Positions 6,891 through 9,347 of a DNA stretch of 9,347 bases are shown here, piece by piece (the stretch's first letter is position 1; every line of letters starts with the position of its first letter). The stretch is from the NCBI GenBank assembly GCA_025996865.1, contig BNTV01000159.1, positions 1 to 9,347 on the forward strand. Direction: 5' to 3'. Origin of the DNA: Bacteroidia bacterium (GTDB lineage Bacteria; Bacteroidota; Bacteroidia; Bacteroidales; Azobacteroidaceae). Made by a program: the position numbers and the translations under genes. Under the pieces are notes generated by a model. It was not told where the DNA came from and made no database searches. It saw only the letters and a program-made list of their open reading frames with translations.

Positions 6891-6924
6891 AACTCTGCGA
6901 AGTGAACTCTGCGGTTGTTAACAA
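6891..6924. repeat. Two direct AACTCTGCG repeats and a TTGTTAACAA palindrome
   Basis: AACTCTGCG occurs at 6891-6899 and again at 6905-6913, a period of 14 nt. A perfect 10-bp palindrome, TTGTTAACAA, follows at 6915-6924. GCGGTTGT (6911-6918) is also the reverse complement of ACAACCGC at 6850-6857. The block lies between the divergent antitoxin and DUF1703 genes. It could be an operator for either gene, or a copy of an intergenic repeat built on CTCTGCG units. The sequence alone does not decide. Confidence 0.45.
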
Positions 6925-6948
6925 ACGCTGAAAAATTTAGAATTTCTT

Positions 6949-6977
6949 TTTGCTTTCAATTATTTTGTTTATCTTCG
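6949..6977 (+). promoter_or_regulatory. Possible promoter for the DUF1703 gene
   Basis: TATCTTCG at 6970-6977 is a one-mismatch -7 box (TAnnTTTG) placed about 24 nt before the ATG at 7001. TTTG at 6949-6952 is a -33 candidate, but the 17-nt spacer is shorter than usual. The assignment is tentative. It does argue against starting the gene at 6950, because that start would lie inside the promoter. Confidence 0.4.
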
Positions 6978-7000
6978 TAGGTATTTTAAAACCAAAGGTC

Positions 7001-8620
7001 ATGAAGAAATTACCGATAGGGATACAATCGTTTGAGGATTTGAGAAGTAGTGATTATCTTTATGTTGATAAGACAGAAGATATTTACAGGCTTGTTACGT
7101 CAGGAAAAATAGTTTTTCTTTCGCGTCCGCGTCGTTTTGGAAAGTCGCTGCTTATCAGTACTTTGGGAGAACTTTACAAAGGCAATCAATCGCTTTTTGA
7201 GGGGCTTTACATCTATGACAAATGGGACTGGACACAACAATATCCTGTTATCCGGATAGACTGGACGAATATTGAGCATGGCAGCAGGGAAGAGATAGAA
7301 CGTAGTATGTCAACATTTCTGAAACGACAGGCTAATTTATATGAAATAACCCTTGTTTCGGAATACGCCTCCGATTGTTTTGCCGAATTGATAGAATCAT
7401 TGCACCGCAAAACAGGACAAAAAGTGGTCGTACTTATTGACGAGTACGACAGTCCGATATTAGACACCATGGGCAAATCCGAAGCAGCGGAAGTACGTGA
7501 GTTTCTTCAAAGTTTTTATAAAAGACTGAAAGCCACCGACGATCATCTGAAATTCATCTTTTTGACAGGTGTAACAAAAGTAGCCAAAGTGTCGATATTT
7601 TCGGTGTTAAACAGCCCTGACGATATTACGATGGACGACCGATATGCCTCCATCTGTGGTTATACGCAGGAAGAATTGGAACGTAATTTTTCGGAACATA
7701 TCGACAATACCGCAGTCCGTTTGGAGATGACAAGGGAAGATTTGCTGGCAAAGATTCGTAAAATGTACGACGGTTATACCTGGAATGGCAAAACATCGGT
7801 TTATAATCCGTATTCTACCCTGTCGTTTTTCAGAAAAAATAAGTTTTCCAATTACTGGTTTGAAACGGGTACGCCCACTTTTCTGATCAACCGGCTCAAA
7901 AAACACGGTCTTGCCAAAACCGTATTAGAACCTGTCATTGTTGATTCTTCGGCTTTCGACAGTTATGATCCGGATGCGCTTGGAGATATTCCCTTACTGT
8001 TTCAGACAGGCTATCTGACTGTCAAAGACGAAAAAATGACTGACGGAGATTCTCTATACACGCTTGGAGTTCCCAATCTGGAAGTTAGAGAATCGTTGAT
8101 GAAGCATTTGTTAAACGCATTCACTCAATACCCTGTGGAACAGTTGGGAACACTTGGAAAAGCGATGCTGCAACAGATACTTAATTTTGATGCAGAAGGC
8201 TTTGCGAATAATATGCGTAAGATGCTTGCCGACGTTCCCTACACTTTAAAAGCATCCAAGTCGAGAAACAAAGCCAGGGCGGAAGCGGAAAATATAGAAA
8301 ATGAAGCCCGTTATCACATCATCTTTCAGGTGTGGATGACTTTGCTGGGTTTCAATATTCAAAGTGAAAAGATTACCAACCGGGGGCGTATAGATGCGGT
8401 GTTGCAGCAACCCGGACTGGCGGTAGTGGCAGAGTTGAAATACCACGCTACTACAAAAATTGATACCCTGCTTGACCAGGCTATCGCACAAATCCGTGAG
8501 AAACGCTATTATGAGCCGTTTCTTGACCGAAAAGTCATTCTGCTGGGCATTGCATTCAGTGGAAAAGAGGTTGGTTGCAGGATAGAACAATTGACAATTT
8601 CTATCGGTTGTAATACCTAA
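7001..8620 (+). CDS. AAA-ATPase-like / PD-(D/E)XK nuclease (DUF1703) protein
   Basis: The protein has 539 residues and contains the two-domain layout of the AAA-ATPase-like (PF09820) plus PD-(D/E)XK (PF08011, DUF1703) family. The N-terminus carries LPIGIQSFEDLR and YVDKT (21-25). A non-canonical Walker A, SRPRRFGKS (41-49), lacks the usual leading Gly of GxxxxGK[S/T], and Walker B VVVLIDEYD (142-150) is followed by a sensor-like FIFLTGVTK (185-193). The C-terminal nuclease-like core shows D465 (GRIDAV) and E478-L-K480 (AELKY), the PD-(D/E)XK pattern. The protein is predicted to be cytosolic. The family is often present in many copies in Bacteroidales and has no established role; defence, mobile-element and DNA-processing roles have all been considered possible. 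The ATG at 7001 is chosen because the homologous region starts MKKLPIG there; a longer frame from 6950 overlaps the probable promoter. It is transcribed alone, ends at a hairpin, and faces the transporter gene. Confidence 0.88.
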   Translation: MKKLPIGIQSFEDLRSSDYLYVDKTEDIYRLVTSGKIVFLSRPRRFGKSLLISTLGELYKGNQSLFEGLYIYDKWDWTQQYPVIRIDWTNIEHGSREEIERSMSTFLKRQANLYEITLVSEYASDCFAELIESLHRKTGQKVVVLIDEYDSPILDTMGKSEAAEVREFLQSFYKRLKATDDHLKFIFLTGVTKVAKVSIFSVLNSPDDITMDDRYASICGYTQEELERNFSEHIDNTAVRLEMTREDLLAKIRKMYDGYTWNGKTSVYNPYSTLSFFRKNKFSNYWFETGTPTFLINRLKKHGLAKTVLEPVIVDSSAFDSYDPDALGDIPLLFQTGYLTVKDEKMTDGDSLYTLGVPNLEVRESLMKHLLNAFTQYPVEQLGTLGKAMLQQILNFDAEGFANNMRKMLADVPYTLKASKSRNKARAEAENIENEARYHIIFQVWMTLLGFNIQSEKITNRGRIDAVLQQPGLAVVAELKYHATTKIDTLLDQAIAQIREKRYYEPFLDRKVILLGIAFSGKEVGCRIEQLTISIGCNT

Positions 8621-8628
8621 GAACAATG

Positions 8629-8650
8629 TGATAGCCCTGACGGGCTATCA
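8629..8650 (+). terminator. Hairpin terminator candidate after the DUF1703 gene
   Basis: TGATAGCCC (8629-8637) pairs perfectly with GGGCTATCA (8642-8650) around a TGAC loop, a 9-bp stem starting 8 nt after the stop codon. The sequence that follows is T-rich but has no clean T-run. On the opposite strand it could also stop transcription coming from the transporter gene. A repetitive extragenic palindrome is an alternative reading. Confidence 0.65.
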
Positions 8651-8662
8651 TTCCGTTATATC

Positions 8663-8788
8663 TTATTGTTTTGGAAACTTGTCAGGTCTGAACCGGTCAT
8701 TTGTCGAACCGGGAGAATTTGTTATAATGATCGGTTCTTCGTCTTCGGATATAAAATTGAATTGAATTATTAATATTAGATAATGGTG
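8663..8788 (-). other. Protein-like short reading frame without a normal start codon
   Basis: Between the transporter stop and the hairpin, the minus strand has a 41-codon open frame ending at TAA 8665-8663. Its last 28 residues look like real protein, beginning SEDEEPIII and ending NDRFRPDKFPKQ. The frame contains no ATG, GTG or TTG and is bounded upstream by a stop at 8791-8789. It could be the 3' remnant of a lost gene, a very small gene with an unusual start, or chance. An imperfect inverted repeat (8690-8700 with 8727-8737, one mismatch in 11) lies within it. Confidence 0.25.
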
Positions 8789-8797
8789 TTATGTTTA

Positions 8798-9347
8798 TTA
8801 TAATTTGATTCTCAAGGTACAAACCATCGCTATCAGCAGGAATACCCCCGACAATATCAACATGTACACCGACTGCAAATGAAAAACATATTTAAGTACC
8901 AACCCGCTAAACAGTGCGTTAACGATTTGAGGAATGGTGATGAAAAAATTAAAAATCCCCATGTAGATACCCGTTTTTCCGGCAGGTAACGAAGGCGCTA
9001 ATATGGCATAAGGCATTGCCAGAATACTCGCCCACGCTATACCGACTCCAATCATCGGAAGAATAAGCCATCGGGAATCATTTATAAAGAAGATACTCAA
9101 CAATCCAATGGCGCCGATGGCCAAGTTAACGGCATGTGTTTTGCGTCGCCCTATTTTTTGAGCAATGGGTATGAGTAACAAAGCTACAATCATCGCTACA
9201 GCATTGTAAACGCCGAACAGAATGCCCACCCAATCGCCGGCTTCCTGATAAAGCAAAGACTCGGCGTTGGAAGTATGATAAAAATGTTGTGCTACGGCCG
9301 GCGTGGTATAAACCCACATTCCAAAAAGACCTATCCACGAAAAGAAC
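8798..9347 (-). CDS. MFS/GPH-type sugar transporter, C-terminal half (5' end outside window)
   Basis: The frame stays open from the right edge down to the TAA at 8800-8798, giving 183 codons of a longer gene. An internal Met at 9319 is not the start, because FFSWIGLFGMWVYTTPA runs continuously across it. About five to six membrane segments are visible, including DWVGILFGVYNAVAMIVALL, AIGAIGLLSIFFI, a segment with WASILAMPYAILA, GIYMGIFNFFITIPQIV, and a last one ending in TLRIKL. The GRRKTH loop between two of them is the typical cytosolic basic loop. WASILAMPYAILAPSLP followed by KTGIYMGIFNFF resembles glycoside-cation symporters of the SLC45/sucrose-maltose type in Bacteroidota. It would import a mono- or disaccharide across the inner membrane, with substrate unknown. 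It converges on the DUF1703 gene and probably belongs to a separate sugar locus to the right. Confidence 0.85.
   Translation of the reverse strand, partial: FFSWIGLFGMWVYTTPAVAQHFYHTSNAESLLYQEAGDWVGILFGVYNAVAMIVALLLIPIAQKIGRRKTHAVNLAIGAIGLLSIFFINDSRWLILPMIGVGIAWASILAMPYAILAPSLPAGKTGIYMGIFNFFITIPQIVNALFSGLVLKYVFHLQSVYMLILSGVFLLIAMVCTLRIKL

Noticed and set aside
6550..6924. 124-codon minus-strand open frame overlapping the antitoxin
   Set aside because: It overlaps the antitoxin in another frame and runs through the antitoxin promoter. The antitoxin has family-like features and a proper start, while this one has none.
6950..7000. Extra 17 residues before the DUF1703 start (MLSIILFIFVGILKPKV)
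   Set aside because: It looks like a membrane segment but covers the probable promoter (TATCTTCG), and the family N-terminus begins at the ATG at 7001.
8690..8737. Inverted repeat GAACCGGTCAT / ATGATCGGTTC as a second terminator
   Set aside because: It has one mismatch, a 26-nt loop and no T-run, and it overlaps the protein-like minus-strand frame. The 8629-8650 hairpin is far stronger.
1..9347. CRISPR array, tRNA, rRNA or riboswitch
   Set aside because: No regularly spaced repeats, tRNA-like cloverleaf with CCA-type acceptor, rRNA segment or recognisable riboswitch core was seen in the short intergenic gaps.

Overview
The window looks like chromosomal DNA from a member of the Bacteroidota, most likely Bacteroidales. 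The evidence is the Bacteroides-type promoters (TTTG, a spacer of about 20 nt, then TAnnTTTG), starts without Shine-Dalgarno sequences, GH97 and NPCBM/GH27 glycosidases, an ATPase-like/DUF1703 protein and a GPH-type sugar transporter. Genus cannot be set from the sequence alone.

Left part (1-5906, all +). The 3' end of an unidentified gene is followed by a carbohydrate cluster. A promoter sits directly after that gene's stop. It precedes a secreted GH97 enzyme whose residues fit the retaining alpha-galactosidase type, then a FAD-dependent oxidoreductase with a twin-arginine-like signal, then a lipoprotein GH27 alpha-galactosidase carrying NPCBM and Ig-like modules. Gaps of 52 and 16 bp suggest one transcription unit. 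Two alpha-galactoside-type hydrolases flanking an exported flavoenzyme suggest periplasmic handling of an alpha-galactosyl-containing glycan or glycoside with an oxidative step. No SusC/SusD pair is visible.

Middle (5936-7000). A 545-bp remnant of an ISAs1-family insertion sequence has perfect 18-bp terminal inverted repeats. Its transposase gene has kept both ends but lost the catalytic core, apparently through two deletions that kept the frame. The right end of the element cuts a VapC-like toxin gene on the minus strand after its first six codons. The cognate VapB-like antitoxin gene (minus strand, 6509-6760) is intact with a near-ideal promoter. The rest of the toxin is not on the other side of the element, so this edge is also a rearrangement junction and the antitoxin is orphaned.

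Right part (7001-9347). An AAA-ATPase-like/PD-(D/E)XK (DUF1703) protein of unknown function is followed by a strong hairpin. It faces the C-terminal half of a sugar transporter of the MFS/GPH type on the minus strand, which runs off the right edge. A short protein-like minus-strand reading frame without a normal start lies between them.
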